Assembly (NCBI GenBank): GCA_035301345.1
Contig: DATGUM010000014.1
Location: forward strand, 1 to 64,000
Length of the DNA: 64,000 nucleotides
Reading direction: 5' to 3'
From: CALAMD01 sp035301345
GTDB lineage: Bacteria; Bacillota; Bacilli; Bacillales; Amphibacillaceae
A program made the position numbers and the translations under genes. This document shows positions 24,897 through 33,888 of the stretch, one piece after another. The first letter of the stretch is position 1. Each line of letters starts with the position of its first letter. The notes under the pieces are model-generated. The model saw only the letters and a program-made list of their open reading frames with translations, ran no database searches and was not told where the DNA came from.

Positions 24897-25799
24897 TTAT
24901 TCAATCGTTACTTGATAACTATCTAATACAGATTTCGGTAATTCTACACGTGCTGTTTTTTTCGGGTTAACGACTTGGCACACTTTTAAATCAGCACCAA
25001 TCGATAAATATAAACCTGCATCTACGTGGTTCATACCTAAATGCTCTACCATAAATTGTTGCATATTTAATGCCGCACGTTCTGAAGCTGCGTCTAATGT
25101 ATCTTCAGAAGCTAACGTCATGACGTGGTCACTGTCGACTAAAAAAGGTAACGGATATTTTTGTCCCTTTATAACAGTCACTTTCACCGTCGTACGAGCA
25201 GGTACTTCTAATCCACAAACGACAAGCTCCCCGTCGCCCATCGCCGCATGAGCATCTCCAATAGAAAGTAATGCTCCTTCTACATTAACAGGCAAATAAA
25301 GCGTTGACCCTTCAGCAATTTTTTTACAGTCTAAATTACCGCCATGATCGCCTGGTGTTCCTGTTGAAACTTCCCCTTCCTCTGGAGCTGTTCCGATAAC
25401 ACCGATCATTTTATTAAAAGGGATGCGTAATTTATCGTTAAAAATAGCTTCCCCGTCTTTTAGCGGAATAATTTTCGACTGTTCTTCTTCAAATGTGCTA
25501 CCGAATGCGCCTGCACCAGGGATTACTGACATAACGCCTTTATCCCCAATTTCGATCGATTTAATTTCCACTTTTAGTGTGTCACCAACTGCCGCTTCCT
25601 CAACATACAACGGACCTGTCGCTGGGTTAACACTGTCCCAACCAATCGTTTCAAACGTCACACGTTCATCAACAATCTTATCACTAAAGCAATCATATGA
25701 TTCGAATGTAACGACACTACCTGACGTTACTTTTGCCACTTGTTCATTCTCTTTTGACATAGATAGTACAAATTTTTCTTTTGATATTGTTGTCATCAT
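24897..25799 (-). CDS. Acetamidase/formamidase family protein
   Basis: A 300-residue hydrolase of the FmdA/AmdA family, which releases ammonia from short amides. Characteristic stretches are VNPATGPLYVEEAAVGDTL (about 57-75), TPGDHGGNLDCKKI, LSIGDAHAAMGDGELVVCGLE and MNHVDAGLYLSIGADLKVCQVV. The Asp/His cluster in HGGN, GDAHA and GDGE is expected to bind metal. The ATG pair at the start has AAAGGTGG upstream. The physiological amide is not known. The gene stands alone, convergent with the PurC-like gene. Confidence 0.9.
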   Translation of the reverse strand: MMTTISKEKFVLSMSKENEQVAKVTSGSVVTFESYDCFSDKIVDERVTFETIGWDSVNPATGPLYVEEAAVGDTLKVEIKSIEIGDKGVMSVIPGAGAFGSTFEEEQSKIIPLKDGEAIFNDKLRIPFNKMIGVIGTAPEEGEVSTGTPGDHGGNLDCKKIAEGSTLYLPVNVEGALLSIGDAHAAMGDGELVVCGLEVPARTTVKVTVIKGQKYPLPFLVDSDHVMTLASEDTLDAASERAALNMQQFMVEHLGMNHVDAGLYLSIGADLKVCQVVNPKKTARVELPKSVLDSYQVTIE

Positions 25800-25860
25800 T
25801 GATCCACCTTTGTCTAGTTGTCATATTTCCCGTCTAGTATAGCACACGTCACACGTTCCA

Positions 25861-26991
25861 TCACGAATGCCGTTTATCTTTAAAACCATACAAAATAAAA
25901 CGGCGAAGCTCCTCGACTAATCCAATATCCATAAAAACAATTAATACGATTAATAAAAGTGGTCCGAGAAAGACACCGAATACACCGAACAACTTAATCC
26001 CGACGAATAAAGATATTAACGCAGCTAACGCGCTTATATTCATACTTGTCGATAAAATCTTCGGTTCAATCGACTGCCTAACAGCAAATGTTACCGCGTA
26101 AACAATTGCTAAACCGACACCCATGCCAATATTTCCAGTAATGAACATATAAATAAACCAAGGAATTAAAATCGTTCCTGAACCGAAATAAGGCAGTAGT
26201 TCTGCAACACCAACGATAATTGCAATCGTTAAACGATGCTCAACGCCTAAAATAGATATCCCAATATAAACGATAAATGAAGCGATAAACATTAAAATAA
26301 ATTGTGCTCGAATAAAACCTAACACACGTGTACGGAGAATATTTTTAAATTCATGAAATTTATCAATAATATTATTCGGCAATGAATTCCTAGCCCCAGC
26401 AAGCAACTTCTCCCAGTCTTTTCCGATAAAGTAGAAAGCGACAAAAATAAAAACGAATGAAATAATGAATGTCGGAATAACGACGAGTAATTGCGTTAAT
26501 CCTTCCGCTAAACTTTGCGCTTGCTCAGTTATCGATTCAGCTAAGCGTGTACCGAACTTTGCAATACCGCCTTGCAACGTATTTTGTTGCTCAGGTGAAA
26601 AGTCAGACAACATTTGTCCAAACTTTTGCCACAGTGGTAATAATTTTTCATTAAAAAACGTTTGTGCATTCATCGTTGCCGTCTGAATCCAATCAGGTAA
26701 AAGTTCCACCATGCGCCGTGTACCGAAGATGATTAAGAAAACAAGTCCTGTAACAACTCCAGCAACGACTGCTAAACTAATAATTAAGACGATAAAAACA
26801 GCTAACCCTTTCGGGAGTCGCCATTTATCTTGAAATACTTTTACGAGCGGATAAAACATCCAAACGAGTAGTGCCGCAATCCAAAATGGATAAGATATTG
26901 AAAAGATCCATAAAGCAGAAAATACGAATAGGATTGTGAAACAAATGATTGCAATGAGTCGTACAATGATATAAGCATGATTTCTTGTCAC
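25861..26991 (-). CDS. YtvI-like sporulation integral membrane protein (AI-2E family)
   Basis: A 376-residue permease-like protein with two N-terminal membrane helices (about 10-50), a third near 60-85, and an amphipathic soluble region (90-150). A C-terminal membrane bundle follows with the AI-2E family segment ELLPYFGSGTILIPWFIYMF and QSIEPKILSTSMNISALAALISLFVG. The RMVELLPDWIQ region and overall length fit the YtvI group. The GTG start at 26991 has GAGGAGGGG five bases before it. It implies a spore-forming host. Transport function is unproven. Confidence 0.8.
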   Translation of the reverse strand: MTRNHAYIIVRLIAIICFTILFVFSALWIFSISYPFWIAALLVWMFYPLVKVFQDKWRLPKGLAVFIVLIISLAVVAGVVTGLVFLIIFGTRRMVELLPDWIQTATMNAQTFFNEKLLPLWQKFGQMLSDFSPEQQNTLQGGIAKFGTRLAESITEQAQSLAEGLTQLLVVIPTFIISFVFIFVAFYFIGKDWEKLLAGARNSLPNNIIDKFHEFKNILRTRVLGFIRAQFILMFIASFIVYIGISILGVEHRLTIAIIVGVAELLPYFGSGTILIPWFIYMFITGNIGMGVGLAIVYAVTFAVRQSIEPKILSTSMNISALAALISLFVGIKLFGVFGVFLGPLLLIVLIVFMDIGLVEELRRFILYGFKDKRHS

Positions 26992-27144
26992 ATGGGCCCC
27001 TCCTCAACATAACATCTACATCCACACATCTATTATATAACTATTTTTCCAGTGAAGTCATTACATTTTATTGTTAACTATGTACTAAGTGTAGTAATGT
27101 AGTAAGAAAAGATGTTATATTTCATAAATAAAGGAGCTAACGAG

Positions 27145-27804
27145 ATGCGAATAGCTATTTTTGATTTCGACGGTACATTATATAAAAAAGAAACGTTCCA
27201 ACTTTTAATGGATCACTTAAAGGACCATCCGACATACAGCAAATATTACAAACGATTTTTCCTTCCTATTTTACCGCGCTTCACAGGCTTTAAGCTTAAT
27301 ATTTACCCTGAAAGTAAAATGAAAAAACAATCGATGCAATTATATATCTCTGCATTAAGTAAATTAACGAAAGATGAATTAGAAGCTTATTTTGAAGAAA
27401 TTGCCGCTAAAATGGTTGATGACTTTCATCCAGAAGCTATTCGACGGCTAATCAATCACTATGAAGAAGATTACCGAACGATTATCGTATCTGGCGCTTA
27501 TACTCCTTTATTAGAAGCAGCAATGGAACCTTTTCCTGTTGATAAAATTATCGGAACGGATATTCCGTTCGCTAAAAATAACTACCAAAAAAAGGCACCT
27601 ATCTTCCATATTCAAGGGATGAGAAAACGTGTCGCTTTACTCGCAGCACTAAAAGAAGAGTCGATTGATTGGGAGAACAGTTATTCATACGGAGATAGTT
27701 ATTCGGACTTACCGATCCTTGAACTTGTCGGCCACCCTGTTGCAGTATCTCCTGATGATAAATTAGCAGCTGTAGCGTCTGAGCGAAAATGGGAAATTAT
27801 TTAA
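27145..27804 (+). CDS. HAD-superfamily phosphatase (subfamily IB)
   Basis: A 219-residue phosphohydrolase. Motif I is IFDFDGTLYKKET with the nucleophile Asp and acid/base Asp at residues 6 and 8. Motif II is the Ser of TIIVSGAYTPLLE near 110; motif III/IV is SYGDSYSDLPILELVG near 185. This matches SerB-like HAD-IB enzymes with an alpha-helical C1 cap. The frame opens at 27112, but AAAGGAG is placed correctly for ATG 27145. Substrate unknown. Confidence 0.85.
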   Translation: MRIAIFDFDGTLYKKETFQLLMDHLKDHPTYSKYYKRFFLPILPRFTGFKLNIYPESKMKKQSMQLYISALSKLTKDELEAYFEEIAAKMVDDFHPEAIRRLINHYEEDYRTIIVSGAYTPLLEAAMEPFPVDKIIGTDIPFAKNNYQKKAPIFHIQGMRKRVALLAALKEESIDWENSYSYGDSYSDLPILELVGHPVAVSPDDKLAAVASERKWEII

Positions 27805-27893
27805 CGAATAAAACAAGTGCGTACAAGCATTCTTTTATTAATTATTTTTATCGTATAGTACAATAAGAACAGTGAATTTTTAAGGAGGATGTA

Positions 27894-28355
27894 ATGATGA
27901 TACCGATGACACAATTTAAATATTCTCGTACGTCAACATTAATTTTATTAAATAAAGTAGATGAGGAGCTCTGGGATATTCAACCAGAAGGATTTCCTAA
28001 CACATTTCGTTGGAATGCCGGGCATATTTACAGTACGGCAGAAGATTTTCTAAGCGAAGCAGATGACTCATACGAAGTAACTTTACCCGAATGGGATAAA
28101 TTATTTTTAGACGGCACACGACCTTCAGAATGGCCTGAAACAGTTCCTTCCAAAGAAGACATTATGAATGAACTAAAAAAACAGGAAGATAGAATCGAAG
28201 CATTTTTTAAAGATAAATTAAACAATGAAGCATCTAGCGTCCGTGACGTAAACGGCATGAAGCTATCGACAATTGGTGCGGCACTACAATTCGTCACTTG
28301 GCATGAAGGTATTCATATCGGTGTACTAAATGCCTTATCAAAAATTATAAAATAA
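27894..28355 (+). CDS. DinB-family protein
   Basis: A 153-residue four-helix-bundle protein of the DinB/YfiT superfamily. The metal-binding histidines appear in FRWNAGHIYSTA (about residue 44) and in FVTWHEGIHIGVLNAL near 140, which is the His-X3-His pattern of the family. Members include thiol-dependent transferases such as bacillithiol transferases, but the substrate cannot be inferred here. AAGGAGG upstream of a triple-methionine start (MMIPM). Shares a terminator with the convergent ykvI-like gene. Confidence 0.85.
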   Translation: MMIPMTQFKYSRTSTLILLNKVDEELWDIQPEGFPNTFRWNAGHIYSTAEDFLSEADDSYEVTLPEWDKLFLDGTRPSEWPETVPSKEDIMNELKKQEDRIEAFFKDKLNNEASSVRDVNGMKLSTIGAALQFVTWHEGIHIGVLNALSKIIK

Positions 28356-28391
28356 AAAAATCCTGTCGGCCTCGAAGGCGACAGGATTTTT
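28354..28391. terminator. Bidirectional terminator
   Basis: The stem AATCCTGTCG/CGACAGGATT, with A-run and T-run on its two sides, separates the convergent genes. Confidence 0.9.
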
Positions 28392-28402
28392 GTTCATTAC
28401 TT

Positions 28403-29494
28403 TTATGAAACTGCTTGTTTATTCTTCGTTTTTCCTTCGGGTTGTTTAGGTATTCTAAACGGTGCAATAATAAGTGCTAAGATTAAGAATAAACCTAAAT
28501 AACCGACCACTGGATAGAACCAGTTAACGAGTACAGTAAAGCCTGCAAAGCTCGCAATAAATGCTGCTAACGAAGTAATAATTGTAAACGTCGTTGACTG
28601 TTTCGTGTTCATATCTACAAAACGAGCAACAAATGAATAAATCATACTAACACCTGTGTTAAATATCATACCGAATAAAATAATTGTCATGAAAATTGAT
28701 AAAACAGGTGAAATATCAGTGACAATCTGTAACATAGGCATGTCAACGTGAGCGACTTGATCAACTTTAGAGAACAGTGCAAAATGACTTAACAGTATTA
28801 ACACTCCGAGAACTAATCCTCCAACTAAGCCACCTAAAGCTGCCGTTCGTTCACTTTTTATCGCGCCACCCATAACGAGTGTCATCGCTGCTCCGAACGT
28901 CACATTAAATGATGCATAATTAATGCCTGCTAACCACCAATTAGATACAGCAGACGTCTGCTCTTTCGCTATCGGTTCAAGTGCTTGTAACGATGCATCC
29001 ATCGTGAATACACTGTACACACCGATAAGGATAATTGCTAAAATTAAAAACGGTGTAATACTACCAATAACAGCGATAACTTTTTCAACGTTCATCATCA
29101 CTGTCAACGTCGCTAATACGACGAGCAATAAACTTCCGACAAATGGTGGGAAGTTAAACTGTTGGTGAAGAATTGATCCAGCACCTGCAATCATAACAAC
29201 TGCAGTACCAAATAACGTAAATATAATAACTCCATCAACAATTGGTCCTAAGTGACGACCACTAATCTTATATATAACGCCTCGATGAGATGCTGCTCGT
29301 ACACGACTTCCTAATCGCGTAAGTGTCATCCCTAAATACGCAAACAACGCTGTTGAGATAATCGCAGCAGCGGTACCCATATGTCCGAAGCTTGTAAAAT
29401 ATTGTAAAATTTCTTGACCTGAAGCAAATCCAGCTCCAACGATAATCCCAATGAAAGCACTACTTATTTTTAAAATCTCTAATACATTTTTCAT
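28403..29494 (-). CDS. YkvI-like membrane transporter
   Basis: A 363-residue membrane protein with about ten hydrophobic helices. It starts KNVLEILKISSAFIGIIVGAGFASGQEILQYF, the signature of YkvI-type proteins in the APC superfamily. The unwound GAGFASGQE segment (about 20-28) is where related transporters bind ion and substrate. The C-terminus is cytoplasmic and basic. ATG 29494 has GGAGG five bases upstream; a start four codons earlier would include the ribosome site. Substrate unknown. Confidence 0.85.
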   Translation of the reverse strand: MKNVLEILKISSAFIGIIVGAGFASGQEILQYFTSFGHMGTAAAIISTALFAYLGMTLTRLGSRVRAASHRGVIYKISGRHLGPIVDGVIIFTLFGTAVVMIAGAGSILHQQFNFPPFVGSLLLVVLATLTVMMNVEKVIAVIGSITPFLILAIILIGVYSVFTMDASLQALEPIAKEQTSAVSNWWLAGINYASFNVTFGAAMTLVMGGAIKSERTAALGGLVGGLVLGVLILLSHFALFSKVDQVAHVDMPMLQIVTDISPVLSIFMTIILFGMIFNTGVSMIYSFVARFVDMNTKQSTTFTIITSLAAFIASFAGFTVLVNWFYPVVGYLGLFLILALIIAPFRIPKQPEGKTKNKQAVS

Positions 29495-29667
29495 GTCGGC
29501 CTCCAACGATTCTTAATGTGGTAAGTGCATAGTATTTATACACACCTATCACAATTTACCATTAACAAATATGTAAAGCAATTATTCCGAATTAGAGTAA
29601 ATATTACTTATTTTAGGATTAATCTAACTTTTCTGTCTCCTTGTCGACCGGCACTTAAATAAAAAAT

Positions 29668-29691
29668 CTACCTCCATTTGAAAGGAGGTAG
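29668..29691 (-). terminator. Terminator of the Yip1-family gene
   Basis: The perfect stem CTACCTCC/GGAGGTAG is followed by ATTTTTTATTT on the minus strand. Confidence 0.85.
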
Positions 29692-29699
29692 AATACTAA

Positions 29700-30359
29700 T
29701 TACATAAACAAATTTTGTGCTGCTTGTAAAATCATAATGCTTAAAAAGATATTTGCAGCTACAAATATAATCGGTATAGCCCATGACAACGGTTTAGACA
29801 ATGATGCGACAATATGAAGTCCAAAAGCAGATAAGACAATCGTCCACAAGCTGAACACTTCCACACTACTAATGACAACGTCCATCGTCGGTGACACATC
29901 TAAATAGTAAGATAAACTCGTCATCTCTACACTTGTACCATCACCAAAGAAGTATGTTAACAAACCGTTTATGACGACTCCGATTGCTCCAATAAATAAA
30001 ATATACGTGTTCATCGAAAACATTTGCTTAAATGTGACGTGTGACTGAAAAATTTTCGCTATGACCCAATAAACAACAGTAACTACCGCTACACTAATAA
30101 TTGGTGCTAAACCGCCACCTACGATATTTCCAATAATGTCAAACGAGCTACTCTGTGATAATTCATCGTCTATTTGTAATGCTTTTAATTCTTCCGGGAC
30201 ATCAATCGCTGAAACTGATAGAAATGTTCCTATGATATACATAACCATAATGATACCCATCGGCTTCCAAATCGTCGGGCGATTCTTTATTCGTTGAAAC
30301 TGCCGCTTCGGCTCTGTAATCATTCCTATAATTGACGCGCTATTGTTTTCATTTGTCAT
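29700..30359 (-). CDS. Yip1-family membrane protein (YknW-like)
   Basis: A 219-residue protein with a short cytoplasmic N-terminus holding MITEPKRQFQRIKNRPTIWKP, the conserved entry motif of Yip1-domain proteins, then five membrane segments (about 34-55, 82-105, 115-138, 165-185, 193-215). In B. subtilis the related YknW assists assembly of an ABC exporter. No such exporter is adjacent here, so the partner is unknown. Monocistronic, with its own terminator. Confidence 0.75.
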   Translation of the reverse strand: MTNENNSASIIGMITEPKRQFQRIKNRPTIWKPMGIIMVMYIIGTFLSVSAIDVPEELKALQIDDELSQSSSFDIIGNIVGGGLAPIISVAVVTVVYWVIAKIFQSHVTFKQMFSMNTYILFIGAIGVVINGLLTYFFGDGTSVEMTSLSYYLDVSPTMDVVISSVEVFSLWTIVLSAFGLHIVASLSKPLSWAIPIIFVAANIFLSIMILQAAQNLFM

Positions 30360-30526
30360 ATACAGTTAACATCCTCTCAAAAACTTCGTATGTACTAGTA
30401 AAACATTGTTTTTCATTTTCTTCAATAGTTAAAAACATCCGCTTGTAATCATGATAATTGATTATATACTTAAAGGAAGGTTCACATACATTTTCTTTCC
30501 AAATAATTAACTAGGAGGTTTCTTTT

Positions 30527-31795
30527 ATGGACATAATTATTCGACAAGCAAAGCTTCGAAATAAAGAACAACTCGTAGATATCGGCATAAAAAATAATTT
30601 ATTCGCAGAAATTAGCGAGAAGATTACTGCGACAGCGACAAAAGAAATAAACGCTAACGGACAACTCATGTCAGCTCCTTTTATCGAATCACATATCCAT
30701 TTAGACGCGGCATTAAGTGCTGGATTCCCACGCTACAATGAAAGCGGAACACTCGGTGAAGCGATTCAAATTGCTAATGAAAGAAAAGCTTTCCTAACAA
30801 AAGATGATGTCAAAGAATCCGCTAAAGAAGTCATTCATTGGCTCGTGGCTAACGGTGTTCTAGCCATTCGTGCACATACAGACTTTACTCCAACATTTAC
30901 AACTCTAGAGGCGATCCTTGAATTAAAAGAAGAGTTTAGCGATTCAATCGATATTCAAGTCGTCGCATTTCCCCAGGACGGTATATTTACTGCAAAAAAC
31001 GCATCCGAAAAATTAGAAGAATCAATCAAGATGGGAGTCGACCTTATCGGAGGCCTTCCTCAAGCAGAAGTAACGCGAGAAGATGGCATTCGTGCAATTA
31101 AGCTCGCCTTTGAATTAGCGAATAAGTATAATTTGCCAATTGATATGCACGCTGATGAATCTGGCGATGAATATTCGAGATACACGGAAATTATCGCGAA
31201 ATATGCTCTACATTATGATATGAAACACCTCATAACAGCGAGTCATACGACTGCTATGCATAATTATAGTAATGATTACGCTGCTAGTTTAATTGGTCGT
31301 CTAAAGCAAGCCGAAATGAACGTCGTCACGAACCCATTCTCCAACTTAACGTTACAAAACAGATTAGATGGGTATCCAAAAAAGCGTGGCTTAACACGTA
31401 TTGATGAACTGTTAGATGCAGAGGTTAACATAAGTATCGGCAATGATAATATAATGGATCCATTTGGGCCACTCGGCAAAGGGAGTATGCTCCAAGCTGC
31501 TCACATTCTCGTTTTTGCTGCTCATATGGATAATAGCCAACGAATCAATCAATTGTTTGATATGATAACGACGAACGCTGCCCAAACGCTAAACATTGAA
31601 AATTACGGGATTAAAGAAGGTAATGAAGCAAATTGCATTATTTTAGATGCAAAAAATGAAAAAGAAGCTATTCGATTAACGAGTGAATGTTTATATGTCA
31701 TTAGTAAAGGTAAGATAGTTTCAGAAACTAAGCCAGCTGAACGAAAAGTTCATTTAGGTTCAGAACCTTCTCTCGTAACATTTAAAAGAAACTAA
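30527..31795 (+). CDS. CodA-like cytosine deaminase family amidohydrolase
   Basis: A 422-residue TIM-barrel amidohydrolase closely matching CodA over its length. Metal ligands are in SHIHLD (56, 58), H208 in DMHADE and H240 in TASHTTAMH. Gln150 (AFPQDG), Glu211 and Asp307 fit the catalytic set. Around the active-site Asp, however, the E. coli GHDDVFDPW is here GNDNIMDPF. Positions equivalent to H312, D314 and W319, which shape specificity in CodA, are therefore Asn, Asn and Phe. It is a pyrimidine- or triazine-type deaminase of uncertain substrate. AGGAGG precedes the ATG. Confidence 0.82.
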   Translation: MDIIIRQAKLRNKEQLVDIGIKNNLFAEISEKITATATKEINANGQLMSAPFIESHIHLDAALSAGFPRYNESGTLGEAIQIANERKAFLTKDDVKESAKEVIHWLVANGVLAIRAHTDFTPTFTTLEAILELKEEFSDSIDIQVVAFPQDGIFTAKNASEKLEESIKMGVDLIGGLPQAEVTREDGIRAIKLAFELANKYNLPIDMHADESGDEYSRYTEIIAKYALHYDMKHLITASHTTAMHNYSNDYAASLIGRLKQAEMNVVTNPFSNLTLQNRLDGYPKKRGLTRIDELLDAEVNISIGNDNIMDPFGPLGKGSMLQAAHILVFAAHMDNSQRINQLFDMITTNAAQTLNIENYGIKEGNEANCIILDAKNEKEAIRLTSECLYVISKGKIVSETKPAERKVHLGSEPSLVTFKRN

Positions 31796-31824
31796 TCATT
31801 AAACAAAAGTGATGAAACAAACAA

Positions 31825-31858
31825 AACACGAATGATAATCGATTCATCATTCGTGTTC
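31825..31858. terminator. Terminator between the CodA-like gene and mqo
   Basis: The stem AACACGAATGAT/ATCATTCGTGTT is followed by CTTC. The same stem sequence recurs at 45324-45396 with a longer loop. Confidence 0.8.
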
Positions 31859-31887
31859 TTCACTTTGTCCTCGCCTTTTTACCAGTT

Positions 31888-33375
31888 TCAATTCAATTGT
31901 AAATAGTTAGTCGCTAAAGAACGTACCTCAGCTAACATTTCTTTGTTTTCCATTAGTGACAGCCCGTATGAAGGAACCATTTGCTTAATCTTTTCCTTGC
32001 GCTCATCCATCTCTTTTGGAAAACATCTTTCTAGTACGTCTAACATCACATGAACAGCAGTTGATGCGCCTGGTGATGCACCTAATAAAGCAGCTAAAGA
32101 ATGATCACTACTCGTAATAACTTCCGTACCGAATTGCAATGTCCCTCTGCCTTTATCATCCGTATCTTTAATGACTTGCACACGCTGACCAGCAACGACA
32201 AGTTCCCAGTCTTCCTTTTTCGCTTCAGGTATGAACTCTCGTAGCTGTTCCATCCGCTGATTACTCGTCAACATAAGTTGTTGAATCAAATATTTCGTTA
32301 ACGACATTTCCTTTGCACCTGCTGCAATCATCGTTAACACGTTATCTATTCGTACAGATGTAAATAAATCAAGCCGTGACCCTTCTTTTAAAAAGCGTGG
32401 CGAAAAACCAGCGAATGGACCGAATAAAAGTGCTTTCTCACCGTCAATGTAACGTGTATCTAAATGAGGTACAGACATCGGCGGAGCACCAACTTTTGCT
32501 TTGCCATAAACTTTCGCATAATGCTTATTTATAACCTCTTTATTTCGGCAAACCATAAAGTTCCCACTCACGGGAAATCCTCCAATATGTTTACCTTCTT
32601 TTATTCGTGATTTCTGTAACAAATGTAAACTCCCGCCACCTCCACCGATAAAAACGAACGTTGCTTGATGATGTTTCTTTTCACGCTTCTTCTCATCGTA
32701 AACAGTAATCTCCCATGTCCCGTCACGATTCTGCTTTAAATCATTAACTGTTTGATTATACAATATTTCCGTACTAGTTGATTGTAAGTGCTGAAACATT
32801 TTGCGTGTTAACGCCCCAAAGTTCACATCAGTACCTTCAACCATTTTCGTCGCTGCTACCTGATCACCCTCATAACGACCTTCCATCATGATAGGTAACC
32901 ATTCCTTCAAAACAGTGACGTCTTCTGTAAATGCCATCGACTCGAACAAAGGATTTTTACGCAATGTTTTATACCGTTTTTTTAAAAATTCGACATCGTC
33001 CTTCCCCTGAACAAAACTTACATGAGGAACTGAACGAATAAACTGTTCGGGTGATTCGATGTAACCTTTTCGTACTAAATATGCCCAAAACTGAATAGAC
33101 TTTTGAAACTGTTCATTAACTTTTATTGCTTTTGACGTATCAATTGTTCCGTCCTGCTTCTCTTCTGTATAATTCAACTCGCATAATGCTGCATGACCTG
33201 TCCCTGCATTATTCCATTCATTAGAACTTTCCGCTCCTGCCTCATTTAATTTTTCAAAAACAGTTATATTTAATTCAGGAGTCAATTCTTTTAATAACAT
33301 ACCAAGTGTGGCGCTCATCATCCCAGCACCAATTAATACAACATCTTTGATCGTTTCATCTCGTTGAATAGCCAT
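31888..33375 (-). CDS. mqo: Malate:quinone oxidoreductase
   Basis: A membrane-associated FAD enzyme that oxidises malate to oxaloacetate and passes electrons to the quinone pool, replacing or supporting malate dehydrogenase. The 495-residue protein has the FAD dinucleotide-binding VVLIGAGMMSATLGMLL (about 13-29), NEWNNAGTGHAALCELNYT, FVFIGGGGGSLHLLQKS and GASPGASTAVHVMLDVL near 440. ATG 33375 has AAAGGTGG five bases upstream, so the GTG nine bases earlier is not used. Single-gene unit. Confidence 0.94.
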   Translation of the reverse strand: MAIQRDETIKDVVLIGAGMMSATLGMLLKELTPELNITVFEKLNEAGAESSNEWNNAGTGHAALCELNYTEEKQDGTIDTSKAIKVNEQFQKSIQFWAYLVRKGYIESPEQFIRSVPHVSFVQGKDDVEFLKKRYKTLRKNPLFESMAFTEDVTVLKEWLPIMMEGRYEGDQVAATKMVEGTDVNFGALTRKMFQHLQSTSTEILYNQTVNDLKQNRDGTWEITVYDEKKREKKHHQATFVFIGGGGGSLHLLQKSRIKEGKHIGGFPVSGNFMVCRNKEVINKHYAKVYGKAKVGAPPMSVPHLDTRYIDGEKALLFGPFAGFSPRFLKEGSRLDLFTSVRIDNVLTMIAAGAKEMSLTKYLIQQLMLTSNQRMEQLREFIPEAKKEDWELVVAGQRVQVIKDTDDKGRGTLQFGTEVITSSDHSLAALLGASPGASTAVHVMLDVLERCFPKEMDERKEKIKQMVPSYGLSLMENKEMLAEVRSLATNYLQLN

Positions 33376-33476
33376 GTTAACCACCTTTTGTGGATGTTAA
33401 ATTGTAAATATTCAGTCTTTATACTTCTATTGTAACTAATTTATGTAACAAATACCATGTGGAAAATCACACAAAA

Positions 33477-33509
33477 AACCACTTTGTAGCTATTTTAACA
33501 AAGTGGTAA
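33477..33509 (-). terminator. Terminator of the small-protein gene
   Basis: The stem ACCACTTTGT/ACAAAGTGGT is followed by a T-run on the minus strand just past the stop codon at 33518. Confidence 0.85.
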
Positions 33510-33517
33510 CCATTCTA

Positions 33518-33688
33518 TTATTTAACTTTTTTATATGTGTCTGACGTAAATTGACGATTTTTCTCATCTTTTTTCACGATATTATAATAGTTGTCTGCTC
33601 CTAATCCGCCTTCATCAATCATTCTTGAAATTGCTTTCGTCCGCATTTCTTCTTTCCGCTTCACTTCTAGACGTTTTTTCTCGTCCAT
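33518..33688 (-). CDS. Small charged protein of unknown function
   Basis: A 56-residue protein beginning MDEKKRLEVKRKEEM. It is highly charged and helical over the first 25 residues, then IDEGGLGADNYYNIVKK, a Gly/Tyr motif that looks conserved, and a basic tail. ATG 33688 has GGAGGG seven bases upstream; five extra codons in the open frame would cover the ribosome site. Its own ribosome site and terminator support a real gene. I do not recognise the family. Likely cytoplasmic. Confidence 0.72.
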   Translation of the reverse strand: MDEKKRLEVKRKEEMRTKAISRMIDEGGLGADNYYNIVKKDEKNRQFTSDTYKKVK

Positions 33689-33848
33689 TAGTCTTCCCTC
33701 CAATCGAATAATAATTTTATAAAGGAGCGTTTATATAACATATTATATCATATCTGCATGATAATTTGTAATATTCAGAAAGATTGATCGGATAAATAAA
33801 TATTCGCCGTATTCTTTCGCAAACGTGTTACTTATACGCCGTCTATTA

Positions 33849-33872
33849 CATTAAAAAAGCCTGCTATTTTAT
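33849..33872 (-). terminator. Terminator of the MetX-like gene
   Basis: The stem GCCTGC/GCAGGC is followed by TTTTTTAATG on the minus strand, 17 bases beyond the stop. Confidence 0.8.
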
Positions 33873-33888
33873 AAGCAGGCCCATCCGA

